Source: Halioglobus maricola (GTDB lineage: Bacteria; Pseudomonadota; Gammaproteobacteria; Pseudomonadales; Halieaceae). Taken from it: a DNA stretch of 64,000 bases. This document shows positions 24,965 to 33,170 of this stretch, one piece after another. The position numbers were made by a program, and so were the translations under genes. Within the stretch, counting starts at the first letter, position 1; each line of letters opens with the position of its first letter. Under the pieces are notes generated by a model. That model did no database searches. It worked only from the letters and a program-made list of their open reading frames with translations, and had not been told where the DNA came from. Location of the stretch: assembly GCF_009388985.1 (NCBI RefSeq), contig NZ_CP036422.1:1440501-1504500 (forward strand). The letters run 5' to 3'.

Positions 24965-25826
24965 TGTTGCGTCCTCGTTTATGTTCCCTTGGTTACAGGG
25001 AGCTTTGGTTGGGGTGGGTGGGGCTGGTGGGGGATAGTTCTTGCCAGGGCACTTGCCGGGCTACTTAAGGATTACCTTCTGCATAGAAATAGACTTTTGC
25101 CCCCCCACAGTTCTCAGGGGCGAGTGTTGTAGCGAGGCTGTATTCCAGGGTTGAGGGTTTTTGTATCCCGCGTGTAACGCTCACCACGCGATGTGATGGA
25201 CGCACGGCATGGAGTGGGCGAGTTTTCGCCAGCGGGCTGAGTGTGCTATTCAGGCGCGCTCAGCCGGTGGGGGAGCAAATGATTCTAAGCGGCGTGGAAT
25301 AGGTCGGCGTCTAGTTGCTCTATTCCAGAGTTCGGGGTTTTCGGCTGTTCCTTCCGAGGTTGTGTGTTTTTGGCGTTCGTACTCACCGTGCTGCATCACA
25401 CAAGCGATTTGAACTACACATGAATCTCTAAGAAAACCGCCAGTGATTGACGGTAAGACCCCATATCGGAGCGGAGGGCGGCAACAGGTGCGCCTGCAGA
25501 TATCCTGGCAGGATTACCCGAGGAGGGCTGTAGTGTACCGTTCTGCGCCTTGGGGGTGGCTACTCACCGCAGCATCCAGTTGGGTGATTTGTATTAGTCT
25601 GGATTTGATCTGACAGACATTGTCAGACTGCTGAGGTTTGCTTTCGTCTACTAGCAGCTATAGGAAAAAGCTCGGAGAAATCGAATCTAGCGGCTACCAC
25701 ATCCAGCAATTTGGTTCTCATCTATTCTATCTCTGTCGCTCAAGATCATGTTGTTGGCAGGTCCCGCCATCTCATTCTAAGGACGACTCTCATAGGATTC
25801 TGCAGCAAGGTCAGGAGGACTAAGAG
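24965..25826. other. Island non-coding segment with degenerate repeats
   Basis: 862 bp with no convincing gene. TATTCCAG-G/A-GTT..GGGTTTT occurs at 25141 and 25321 (180 bp apart). CTCACC with a following GC-rich/GCATC stretch occurs at 25180, 25382 and 25563. The last two copies share ACTCACCG..GCATC and a later GATTTG. A G-rich stretch lies at 25008-25035. It could be a replication origin, an untranslated RNA or the decayed remains of a duplicated unit. Confidence 0.45.
25609..25627. promoter_or_regulatory. 19-bp palindrome in the non-coding segment
   Basis: TCTGACA-GACAT-TGTCAGA, a perfect 7-bp inverted repeat. It is about 200 bp upstream of the zinc-ribbon gene and may be an operator or recombinase site. 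Confidence 0.4.
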
Positions 25827-26000
25827 ATGGCTAGACTTATCAAATGCCCAGACTGCGGACAAAAGGTGTCTAAGCGGGCACAGGCTTGCCCAAGTTGCGG
25901 CTACCACGTTGCTAAATACCGCGGCCAGAATCAAGCCTTTAAGGTCTTGATGTGGCTCATTCTAATAGGCATATTTGCCAGCTATTTACAGGGCGGCTGA
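25827..26000 (+). CDS. Small zinc-ribbon membrane protein
   Basis: 57 residues. A zinc ribbon with two CxxC knuckles (CPDC at 7-10, CPSC at 21-24) is followed by a linker YRGQNQ and one transmembrane helix (about 38-54, FKVLMWLILIGIFA). AGGAGG at 25812-25817 stands 9 bp before the ATG, a strong ribosome site, which is the main support for calling so short a gene. Zinc-ribbon plus one-helix proteins are common but mostly uncharacterised. Confidence 0.75.
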   Translation: MARLIKCPDCGQKVSKRAQACPSCGYHVAKYRGQNQAFKVLMWLILIGIFASYLQGG

Positions 26001-26015
26001 TGGCACCAAGCCGCC
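25992..26015. other. Hairpin at the zinc-ribbon gene stop
   Basis: GGCGGCT (25992-25998) pairs with AGCCGCC (26009-26015), loop of ten, overlapping the stop codon. It lies between convergent genes and has no T run, so at best it is a weak terminator. Confidence 0.35.
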
Positions 26016-26033
26016 GTTGAATCTATCCGTCTA

Positions 26034-26654
26034 CTACTTCTTACGGGAGCCCTTGGTGGGAACCTTCTGCGCCCCCGTCTGCCCCGATGTGTCCACTCCG
26101 GCCTTCTTGAGTATCCGGTGAACGGTAGTCTTCGTGGACTCCAGGGCCTTGGCGGTGGCACCAATGCTGCTGTGTTCCATGTAGGCGCCTACCACTGCCT
26201 CAGTCTCCAATGATTGCTTCCTGCCGAACTGGACACCTTTGGCCTTGGCTGCTTCGATACCTGCCATCTGTCGTTCATACCTTAGGTCCGTCTCGAACTG
26301 AGCGAACACAGCAAGCATCCCGAACATGGCCCGTCCGGTACTGGTAGTGGTATCAATCCCTTGGTCCAACACCACGAAGCCCACCCCCGAGCTGCGGAAG
26401 TCCTCTACGATGTTCGATAGGTCATTGAGGGACCGGCCCAGTCGGTCCAACTTCGTGATGTACACAGTGTCACCCTTGCGAACAAACCGCTGTAGTTCCT
26501 TCAGCTTGGGCCTGTCTGCTGTGGTGCCGCTTTGCTTCTCTGAGAAGATGTTCTCCGGGTCACACCCTGCCGCCTGAAGTGCTTCCATTTGCACCTCCAG
26601 CGATTGCCCTGTCGTGGACACCCTCGCGTAACCTACCTTGACGCCCGTTCCCAT
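26034..26654 (-). CDS. Serine recombinase (resolvase/invertase family)
   Basis: 206 residues. The catalytic domain starts KVGYARVSTTGQS with nucleophile S13; DRLGRSLNDLSNIVEDF and the active-site arginines (KLDRLGRS) are present. The long E helix includes AMFGMLAVFAQFETDLRYERQ. A C-terminal helix-turn-helix (GATAKALESTKTTVHRILKK) is followed by a basic tail. It catalyses resolution of repeats or inversion between short sites. Repeats of GGAACG next to its start (26662-26717) are candidate binding sites. Confidence 0.92.
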   Translation of the reverse strand: MGTGVKVGYARVSTTGQSLEVQMEALQAAGCDPENIFSEKQSGTTADRPKLKELQRFVRKGDTVYITKLDRLGRSLNDLSNIVEDFRSSGVGFVVLDQGIDTTTSTGRAMFGMLAVFAQFETDLRYERQMAGIEAAKAKGVQFGRKQSLETEAVVGAYMEHSSIGATAKALESTKTTVHRILKKAGVDTSGQTGAQKVPTKGSRKK

Positions 26655-26661
26655 GATGTAT

Positions 26662-26717
26662 CGTTCCGTTACCCCTAAAGAATATGGAATGCATGTTATC
26701 GGAACGAAAACGGAACG
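26662..26717. repeat. GGAACG repeats upstream of the resolvase gene (candidate res sites)
   Basis: CGTTCCGTT (26662-26670) is the exact inverse of AACGGAACG (26709-26717), and another CGGAACG stands at 26700-26706. Clustered inverted and direct copies beside a resolvase gene resemble res subsites. Confidence 0.45.
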
Positions 26718-26802
26718 GCAATACTCAGGGGGCAGAAAGTGTTCCTAAAGGTATACCCAGTGGAATGCTGCTCCAAGGCCGTTTGAACTTAGGAGTAGTA
26801 GA

Positions 26803-27741
26803 TTACCTGTTCAACTCGAAAGTGAACTTATTGGATACCCCATGACGCTCCACAGGAACGTCATCGAGCATTTTGGGGCGGTATCGGAACTGCTTCGCTG
26901 CTGCTAACGCTGCTGCGTCAAACACTCCCGTGGGCACGGAGTGCGTGATGTGGAAATTCGTGGTTCGGCCTTCTTTGTCGATGCAGTATTCGACAATTAC
27001 ATAGCCCTCTAACCCAGCGTACTGAGCTATCCGGGGGTAAATCGGCGCTATCTTCCATGCGCCATGTTCTTCTATTTGTTGCTTAATCTCGTCTTCAGTC
27101 AAGCGACTCACTGGGGGCGGGTTGTCCTCAGGGTTGCTGAATACCTCCTTCGCCTGTTCATTCCCTAGTTCCGAAGCCCTGTCCAAATACATGAACGCGG
27201 TCTGGTAATCGACGTCAGTCCCTTGCCCGGTGAAGTACATGAAGTACAGCGAGTAGGCCGCGTGAGCCATCCGGCGATTGGCGGCGAGCGTGAACCAGTA
27301 GAGCGCGTCCTTGTAACTCCGCTCTGTGCCATATCCGTTGTAGTAGAGTCCCCCTAAAATGGATTGCCCTACGGGGTGCCCCTGCTCTGCTGCGGCAACA
27401 CACCATTGAAATGCCTTGTCATAATCTTGGGGGTAGCCCTCCCTCCCATACCGATAGCCATCGCACCGTGCGATAGTCTCCTCTGCGTCACCCAAGCTCC
27501 CCGCTGGTGCGTCAGAAGCTTTCGCAGATAGCTCCGCTGTTTCCTCAAACGGATTCTCAGGCGTGTCGGTCTCAGCTAAGTCTACTTCTACCGAAACTGG
27601 GTCTGGGTCCTGCGCTTCGTCTTCCACCGCTGGTGTGGCACAGCCGAGCAGCGTCCCGGTTGCCACGAACAAGCTCAGGAATCGAAGTTTGGTAGTAGAT
27701 GCTTTGAATTGAAGTGGCGAGTTCATGAGGTAGTTGTCCAC
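26803..27741 (-). CDS. Lipoprotein with Sel1-like repeats and a TonB-type C-terminal domain
   Basis: 312 residues. An N-terminal signal with lipobox GTLLGC (C34) is followed by a low-complexity Asp/Glu/Pro/Ala linker (36-90). Sel1-like repeats come next (DYDKAFQWCVAAAEQGHPVG.., then YKDALYWFTLAANRRMAHAA and YQTAFMYLDRASELGNEQAK). A TonB C-terminal domain ends the protein (APIYPRIAQYAGLEGYVIVE and DAAALAAAKQFRYRP). It should be anchored in the envelope. Energising an outer-membrane receptor is unlikely, since there is no TonB membrane anchor. An ATG five codons later (position 6) would also work. Confidence 0.8.
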   Translation of the reverse strand: MDNYLMNSPLQFKASTTKLRFLSLFVATGTLLGCATPAVEDEAQDPDPVSVEVDLAETDTPENPFEETAELSAKASDAPAGSLGDAEETIARCDGYRYGREGYPQDYDKAFQWCVAAAEQGHPVGQSILGGLYYNGYGTERSYKDALYWFTLAANRRMAHAAYSLYFMYFTGQGTDVDYQTAFMYLDRASELGNEQAKEVFSNPEDNPPPVSRLTEDEIKQQIEEHGAWKIAPIYPRIAQYAGLEGYVIVEYCIDKEGRTTNFHITHSVPTGVFDAAALAAAKQFRYRPKMLDDVPVERHGVSNKFTFELNR

Positions 27742-27931
27742 CGTCCTTGTGGTGACTGCTTTCGATGGAGTCTATCTGGACGCTGGCAGAAATTCGAGAG
27801 AGGGCCAAGTGATTGGCGAAGAATCTATCGAAAGCCCAAACGCTTCCCCAGAGACACCTTGCGAATCCTACAGGCTCCAGGCACCCCCACCCCCTTATAT
27901 AGAAGGCCCCCCGTTGCGCTGTGGGAGTAGG

Positions 27932-27965
27932 CCCTCAGATATTTTTCCTGATTTTTCGCTGAGGG
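27932..27965. promoter_or_regulatory. Inverted repeat upstream of the KAP ATPase gene
   Basis: CCCTCAG (27932-27938) and CTGAGGG (27959-27965), 20 bp apart, in the 286-bp gap between divergent genes. Possible operator; T-rich spacer. Confidence 0.35.
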
Positions 27966-28027
27966 GGTTGAAAGTTCGTGTAGTGAATCAATATTCAAAT
28001 AATTGCAGAGTCAACTATTGAGGACTT

Positions 28028-29341
28028 ATGAAGATTCGATTGCCTGAGCTTGAGATACCTGAGGATGCTGGTTTCTCTCGTGACTTCGACATGTTTGAGC
28101 GGAAAGCGTACGGAGTGCGCCTGCTGGATATAATTCAACGCGCGGACGACAATTTGGTTATTGGTCTCGATGCAGCATGGGGTGAAGGAAAAAGCACGTT
28201 CATTAGTATGTGGTCAGGTCATCTTCGGCAGAATGATGTCCCGCTCGTTGTCTACGATGCCTTTACGAACGACTATCAAGAGAGTGCGTTTATTGCACTG
28301 GCAAGCTGTGTATACGATGCCATACCCGAGAAAGAAACGGAGAGGCGGGAAGAATTCCTGTCTAAGGCCACGAGTTTGGGAAAAATTCTTCTTCGGTCTA
28401 GTGCGAGAATAGCCACACGAGCCGCGCTGGGCGTGGCTATCGACGACTCTGCTTTTGAATCTGCTTCTGTTGAGTCTGAGGGAGCCGCGCTTGTAGATCA
28501 GCTTATTGCTTCTAAGATTGCCGGCGCACAGCAAGAGAAGGAAGAACGTGCGGCTTTTCGCGCCGCATTGAGCGAGTTAGCGGGTTCCGGGAACGATGGC
28601 AGCAAGCTTGTATTTGTAATTGATGAACTGGACCGTTGTCGGCCTGCATTTGCTCTGGAGATAATTGAATGTGTGAAACATTTCTTTGCTGTGCCCGGTG
28701 TTTCATTTGTTCTGGTGATGAATCGTACACAGGTGGAAGAGTCGGTTCGTTGCACCTATGGTCAAGGCATTGATGCGCACACATATCTACAAAAGTTTGT
28801 GAATCTCTGGACGGCCCTTCCCAGCAAGGGCAATGGAGTCTTATCTGGCGCACAGCTTTACATGCGGAACTGTTTGGGGCGTATGGGCTTTGAGGTCCAA
28901 ACGCAAGAGCAAAATGTAGTTGTGGAACAGTTTGACCAGCTAATCGGTCACTACAGGATGACGCTGAGGGAGATTGAAAAAGCTCTTACCAATTTTGCGA
29001 TTGTAAGTAACGCCATCAATTCTCGCATGTATAGCCACTACTACATTCTCACTGTGTTCCTGGCGGTTCTGAAGGTTGTCCGTCCAGGTGTGTATGCAGA
29101 CTTGGCAAAGGAACTTCTGGACTACAAGTCGCTCTCGGAGAGGGCTGGTTTGGTGTCTTTGGTAGATGAATACTGGAGTCGCGAAGAGGGTTGTTACCTC
29201 CGCTTCTTGCTGTGTGGGTATCTTGGCACTGATGCACAGCGTGAGAGCCTTTCCGATTTTAGTAGCCTTATGGAGTTCCGCAGGAGCGAGAACCCGGTAG
29301 CAAATATCATTAAATGGATGGAAACGCTTGAATACACATAG
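28028..29341 (+). CDS. KAP-family P-loop NTPase
   Basis: 437 residues. Walker A GLDAAWGEGKST (K55) and Walker B KLVFVIDELDRCRP (D199/E200) with the STAND-like LDRC extension; FFAVPGVSFVLVMNRTQVEES is the typical KAP sensor strand. No transmembrane helices are evident. KAP ATPases (the PifA kin) are frequent in mobile elements, and several have been tied to phage exclusion. TGAGGA ribosome site. Convergent with the integrase gene, 5 bp between stops. Its partner, if any, is likely the divergent lipoprotein, but that is conjecture. Confidence 0.88.
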   Translation: MKIRLPELEIPEDAGFSRDFDMFERKAYGVRLLDIIQRADDNLVIGLDAAWGEGKSTFISMWSGHLRQNDVPLVVYDAFTNDYQESAFIALASCVYDAIPEKETERREEFLSKATSLGKILLRSSARIATRAALGVAIDDSAFESASVESEGAALVDQLIASKIAGAQQEKEERAAFRAALSELAGSGNDGSKLVFVIDELDRCRPAFALEIIECVKHFFAVPGVSFVLVMNRTQVEESVRCTYGQGIDAHTYLQKFVNLWTALPSKGNGVLSGAQLYMRNCLGRMGFEVQTQEQNVVVEQFDQLIGHYRMTLREIEKALTNFAIVSNAINSRMYSHYYILTVFLAVLKVVRPGVYADLAKELLDYKSLSERAGLVSLVDEYWSREEGCYLRFLLCGYLGTDAQRESLSDFSSLMEFRRSENPVANIIKWMETLEYT

Positions 29342-29346
29342 CCCGA

Positions 29347-30774
29347 TCAGTCGTGCGGCAGTTTTTTCCATCCCATTCGAGAGAGATATGAGGGTATGTG
29401 TGGCGGCTGGTAGCTTGCCATGCTCTGATTGAGGGTTTCCATTCTGAACCTGCCAGTTGCATAGCGACGAGACTCGCCCATTCCTTCCAGGGTATGACCA
29501 GCCAAGGATTGAACTACCATCGTGTCGATACCTTGTTCCTTTATGGCTCGGTTAATGAACGTGTGCCGGAAGGAGTGATAGACAAGATTCTTTAGCGACC
29601 AGCCGGCAGGCAACTCGTTGGCTCGGTAGGTCCCGCCGAACCATTTACTGCAACGCTGTGCGGGGTCTTCAGTGTTCTCATTTGGGTACGGGAGTATGTG
29701 GTTGTGCCCCCTCTGTTTGAGGTGCAGAAGGTACTCTTCGAAGCCGAGGCGTAGTAGCTCTGGATGCACAGGTACCAGTCGTATCCCTGCAGGCGTCTTA
29801 ACCGACTTGTCGCCTTCGTCGTTGATAGACAGGCACATGACGCCATCCACGGTTTGAACATCCTCAAGTCGTAGTTGTGCCAGTTCTCCGACACGAGCCC
29901 CTGTGTACAAGCCCAGGATAATCAGCCACCACCACGACTTCCGGCCACCAGGGCCACGGCGGTACTCCTTACAGGCAAACAACGGGCTGGAGAACAGCAC
30001 CTTCAGGTCCTCCTCGGTATACCTTCCGCGCTCCCTCGGCTTCTCAGGTAGTCGTAGTGTCTTGCTTCGGAATGGATTAGGCCCACTGTAAGCCTCTGCC
30101 TCTGTCGCCCACTCCCACAATTTTCCCAGGCGCTTCATTCGCTCATTGATGCTCGTGGCACTCAATAGCTGGTCCGGTGGTGTGTCTAACTCCAATACGG
30201 CGTCGATTGGCATGCTCTTGTATGGCTTCCTGTCGGTCCGTCTTCGTGGCAATCGTAGGAGCGCTTCAAGATGCTCTCGGGCCTCAGCGAACCGGAACTC
30301 GTGGAAGTAGGCTCCTGGGTTCAACAGCGACAGTTCGGTGAACGCTTCCCGGTACTTCCTGCGATGCTCCTTTCCGCCAGTTCGGCATAGGTCACGCAGC
30401 GCATCCTCCAGGGCCTCTTTCAGCAGCAATGGTCGGGGCACAGGGGAGGGCGGCAGGGTGTCCGAGAGTGTCCGGACGTGTCCGCTTGTGTCCACGGTAG
30501 GTGCCTCAATGGCCCCCTTGGGTGCTACCACAAACTCAGTCAGCCCCTCCTCGTAGAGTTGCTGTGCCCTGATGCGTGTCAGTCGGGAGACCTCAGGGAA
30601 CTGGAGCCCCGCGCGGTGGAGTTGGCTGCTGTAGGTGTAGAGGACGCCGGCCCGCTGTCTGGCGGTGTATTCGTCCTGGGTTCGTAAAGTGGTCCTAAGC
30701 AGGCTGCCTCCCAGTCGGCGCTGGAAGTGGTAGTAGCCCTGGAGGAGATGGTAGTAGGTTGGTGTCCGGCCCAT
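29347..30774 (-). CDS. Tyrosine site-specific integrase
   Basis: 475 residues. A SAM-like arm/core-binding region is followed by a catalytic domain carrying R294 (GLYTGARVGELAQL), K326 region (DKSVKTPAG), H400-x2-R403 (HSFRHTF), H427 (LAGHT) and the nucleophile Y438 (SRRYATG). The length, with a long N-terminal domain (about 1-115), matches phage-type integrases of genomic islands. It lies 110 bp from the tRNA-Asn it targets and is read in the same direction. Confidence 0.95.
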   Translation of the reverse strand: MGRTPTYYHLLQGYYHFQRRLGGSLLRTTLRTQDEYTARQRAGVLYTYSSQLHRAGLQFPEVSRLTRIRAQQLYEEGLTEFVVAPKGAIEAPTVDTSGHVRTLSDTLPPSPVPRPLLLKEALEDALRDLCRTGGKEHRRKYREAFTELSLLNPGAYFHEFRFAEAREHLEALLRLPRRRTDRKPYKSMPIDAVLELDTPPDQLLSATSINERMKRLGKLWEWATEAEAYSGPNPFRSKTLRLPEKPRERGRYTEEDLKVLFSSPLFACKEYRRGPGGRKSWWWLIILGLYTGARVGELAQLRLEDVQTVDGVMCLSINDEGDKSVKTPAGIRLVPVHPELLRLGFEEYLLHLKQRGHNHILPYPNENTEDPAQRCSKWFGGTYRANELPAGWSLKNLVYHSFRHTFINRAIKEQGIDTMVVQSLAGHTLEGMGESRRYATGRFRMETLNQSMASYQPPHIPSYLSRMGWKKLPHD

Positions 30775-30811
30775 ATCTGAAGTCTCGTGTTTGTATCAAG
30801 AAAATCTCGAA

Positions 30812-30830
30812 CCAACACGGGGCAGGTTTC
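30812..30830 (-). repeat. Terminal motif, right end (candidate recombinase arm site)
   Basis: CCAACACGGG (30812-30821) and GGTTTC (30825-30830), the reverse complement of the GAAACC..CCCGTGTTGG pair near the left end (19778-19802). It is placed inside the island, 52 bp from the core repeat. Confidence 0.5.
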
Positions 30831-30838
30831 ATTCAGGC

Positions 30839-30874
30839 AAAAAAAATCCCCGAAAACATTGGCTTTCAGGGATT
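30839..30874 (-). terminator. Element-supplied terminator for tRNA-Asn
   Basis: On the minus strand AATCCCTGAAA pairs with TTTCGGGGATT (one G-U) around an eight- to nine-base loop and is followed by a run of T (eight A on the plus strand at 30839-30846). It lies 10 bp after the tRNA 3' end and replaces the original terminator that the insertion displaced to 19.66 kb. Confidence 0.88.
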
Positions 30875-30881
30875 CTTCAGT

Positions 30882-30939
30882 ATTTGGCTCCGCCTGCTGG
30901 GCTCGAACCAGCGACCCAATGATTAACAGTCATTTGCTC
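30882..30939 (-). repeat. Island attachment site inside the intact tRNA-Asn
   Basis: Second copy of the 58-bp direct repeat (see 19697-19754). Here it is joined to the 5' part of the tRNA, restoring a complete gene. Confidence 0.95.
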
Positions 30940-30960
30940 TACCAACTGAGCTAAGGCGGA
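30885..30960 (-). tRNA. tRNA-Asn (GUU)
   Basis: 76 nt with encoded CCA. Acceptor TCCGCCT pairs with AGGCGGA; D arm TAGCTCAGTTGGTAGAGC; anticodon loop CTGTTAA with GTT; T arm GGTTCGAGC. Its 3' 55 nt come with the island, but the folded tRNA is intact. Confidence 0.98.
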
Positions 30961-30983
30961 ATTGATCTCGTGAGAGGCCGCGT

Positions 30984-31012
30984 ATATTAATGATGGAGCG
31001 GGGTTGGGTCAA
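30984..31012 (-). promoter_or_regulatory. Promoter of tRNA-Asn
   Basis: On the minus strand TTGACC (-35) and TAATAT (-10) stand 17 bp apart, about 24 bp before the tRNA 5' end. A strong sigma-70 match. Confidence 0.82.
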
Positions 31013-31125
31013 CACCCGTAATGCAATTATTTCTGATTCCTGACAGGTCTTCGAAACAGGCTGCATTTCATGCCTATGTGGATGATAATTAACGGCTAAT
31101 TGATGATCCTGAGAGCCGCCCCGCG

Positions 31126-33150
31126 ATGTCCCGCCCATTCAAGGTAGAGTCCAAATTTGAGCCCGCCGGCGACCAGCCGGAGGCGATTCGCCAGTTGGTA
31201 GAGGGACTTCAGGCCGGGCTGGCCTCGCAGACGCTGCTCGGGGTCACGGGCTCGGGCAAGACGTTCACCATGGCCCACGTGGTGGAGAAGCTGCAGCGGC
31301 CCACGATTGTGATGGCTCATAACAAGACCCTGGCGGCCCAGCTCTACGGCGAGTTCAAGGAGTTCTTCCCCAACAATGCTGTCGAGTACTTCGTTTCCTA
31401 TTACGACTATTACCAGCCCGAGGCTTATGTGCCTTCGTCCGATACCTTCATCGAGAAGGACGCCTCGGTTAACGATCACATTGAGCAGATGCGCCTATCG
31501 GCGACGAAAGCACTGATGGAGCGGGACGACTGCCTGGTGGTCGCCACTGTCTCGGCCATCTACGGCCTGGGTAATCCCGATTCCTATTACAAGATGCGCA
31601 TGCACGTGTCACGCGGCGAGATCATCGATCAACGCCAGATTTTGCGCCATCTCGCCGAGTTGCAGTACACCCGCAACGATGTGGACTTTGCCCGCGCGAC
31701 TTACAGGGTGCGCGGCGATGTGATTGACATCTTCCCGGCCGATTCTGAGCGCGAGGCGGTGCGGCTCGAGTTGTTCGATGAGGAAATCGAGAATATCTAC
31801 ATCTTCGATCCCCTTACCGGCGCCGTCGAAGCCAAGATTCCCAGGGTGACGATCTTCCCGAAAAGCCACTATGTGACGCCACGGGAAGTGATGCTGCAGG
31901 CGGTGGACCAGATTGAGGCGGAACTTGAGGTGCGCCTGGATCAGCTGCAGGATCTGGAAAAGAGGGTGGAAGCCCAGCGCCTGGGGCAACGCACCAAGTA
32001 CGATCTCGAGATGATTCGCGAACTGGGTTACTGCCAGGGGGTGGAAAACTACTCTCGTTACCTCTCGGGCCGCGCGCCGGGCGAACCACCTCCCACCCTT
32101 TTCGAGTACCTGCCTGACAACGCCCTGGTGATCGTGGATGAATCGCATGTCACCATTCCGCAGATTGGCGCCATGTATAAAGGTGACCGCTCGCGCAAGG
32201 AAACGCTGGTGGAATACGGATTCCGACTCCCCTCAGCACTGGACAACAGGCCTCTGCGCTTTGAGGAGTGGGAGCGGCTGGTGCCGCAGGCGATTTTTGT
32301 CTCTGCCACGCCAGGCAAGTACGAGGACGAGCACGCAGGCCGGGTTGTTGAGCAGGTGGTGCGCCCAACAGGGTTGTTGGACCCGGAACTGGAAGTGCGC
32401 CCGGCGACGACCCAGGTGGACGATTTACTGGGCGAAATTCGGACAACGGTAGAGCTGGGGGAGCGGGTATTGGTTACGACTCTCACCAAGCGTATGGCCG
32501 AAGACCTGACAGAATATCTTAGCGATCATGGGGTGCGGGTGCGTTACTTACACTCCGATATCGACACGGTGGAGCGGGTTGAAATTATTCGCGATCTGCG
32601 TCTCGGAGAGTTCGATGTGCTGGTGGGTATCAACCTGTTGCGGGAGGGCCTGGATATGCCAGAGGTCTCGCTGGTGGCGATACTCGATGCGGATAAAGAG
32701 GGCTTTTTGCGCTCAGACCGGTCTCTTATTCAGACCATTGGCCGGGCAGCGCGTAACCTCAACGGCCGCGCGATTCTCTATGCCGACCGGATCACTGGCT
32801 CGATGGAGCGAGCGATGGCTGAAACCGAGCGGCGCCGGGAGTTGCAGATGAAGCACAACCTCGAGCACGACATCACGCCGCGGGGGGTGGAAAAATCAGT
32901 TCAGGACATTATGGAAGGTGCCCGGCGTATGCCCACCAAGGGCAAGGCCAAGGCGAAAAACGTGGCAGAGCCGAAGCTGGCATTTGGTGCCGAGATCGCC
33001 AACCTCTCACCTGCCGCGCTGTCCCGTAAGCTCAAGCAGCTGGAGAACCAGATGCAGGAACACGCCAAGAACCTGGAGTTCGAGGAAGCTGCCGCGCTCC
33101 GCGACCAGGTCGCGGAGATCAAGCAGAAGGCCTTTATGGGGAACGGTTAG
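31126..33150 (+). CDS. uvrB: UvrABC excinuclease subunit B
   Basis: 674 residues. Damage-verifying helicase-like subunit of nucleotide excision repair. Walker A GVTGSGKT (about 40-47), the beta-hairpin region [20 protein letters not shown]-type VIVDESHVT, motif [11 protein letters not shown], and a C-terminal UVR motif ([20 protein letters not shown]) that binds UvrC. The tRNA-Asn promoter faces the other way across the 165-bp gap. I found no clear LexA box. Confidence 0.98.
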   Translation: MSRPFKVESKFEPAGDQPEAIRQLVEGLQAGLASQTLLGVTGSGKTFTMAHVVEKLQRPTIVMAHNKTLAAQLYGEFKEFFPNNAVEYFVSYYDYYQPEAYVPSSDTFIEKDASVNDHIEQMRLSATKALMERDDCLVVATVSAIYGLGNPDSYYKMRMHVSRGEIIDQRQILRHLAELQYTRNDVDFARATYRVRGDVIDIFPADSEREAVRLELFDEEIENIYIFDPLTGAVEAKIPRVTIFPKSHYVTPREVMLQAVDQIEAELEVRLDQLQDLEKRVEAQRLGQRTKYDLEMIRELGYCQGVENYSRYLSGRAPGEPPPTLFEYLPDNALVIVDESHVTIPQIGAMYKGDRSRKETLVEYGFRLPSALDNRPLRFEEWERLVPQAIFVSATPGKYEDEHAGRVVEQVVRPTGLLDPELEVRPATTQVDDLLGEIRTTVELGERVLVTTLTKRMAEDLTEYLSDHGVRVRYLHSDIDTVERVEIIRDLRLGEFDVLVGINLLREGLDMPEVSLVAILDADKEGFLRSDRSLIQTIGRAARNLNGRAILYADRITGSMERAMAETERRRELQMKHNLEHDITPRGVEKSVQDIMEGARRMPTKGKAKAKNVAEPKLAFGAEIANLSPAALSRKLKQLENQMQEHAKNLEFEEAAALRDQVAEIKQKAFMGNG

Positions 33151-33170
33151 TTCCCCTCGCCGTGCGCTGC

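Larger units (their letters stand above)
19697..30939. mobile_element. Integrative genomic island in tRNA-Asn, 11.2 kb
   Basis: Bounded by the 58-bp direct repeat; the repeat unit is 11,185 bp. The tyrosine integrase (29347-30774) sits beside the intact tRNA and is read in the same direction, the classic layout. Cargo: small membrane protein, HNH nuclease, type II restriction-modification with controller, polymerase-like protein, zinc-ribbon membrane protein, serine resolvase, Sel1/TonB-C lipoprotein, KAP ATPase. The 20.9-22.3 kb part is visibly AT-richer than the host flanks. There are no capsid, tail, portal, relaxase or type IV secretion genes, so it is not a complete prophage or conjugative element. 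Confidence 0.93.

Noticed and set aside
25209..25412. Possible 67-residue protein in the island non-coding segment
   Set aside because: No ribosome site, no recognisable motif, overlaps the repeats.
24965..25826. Integron attC array
   Set aside because: The repeats lack the paired RYYYAAC/GTTRRRY boxes and there is no integron integrase.
19697..30939. Complete prophage
   Set aside because: No terminase, portal, capsid, tail or lysis genes; only integrase and cargo.
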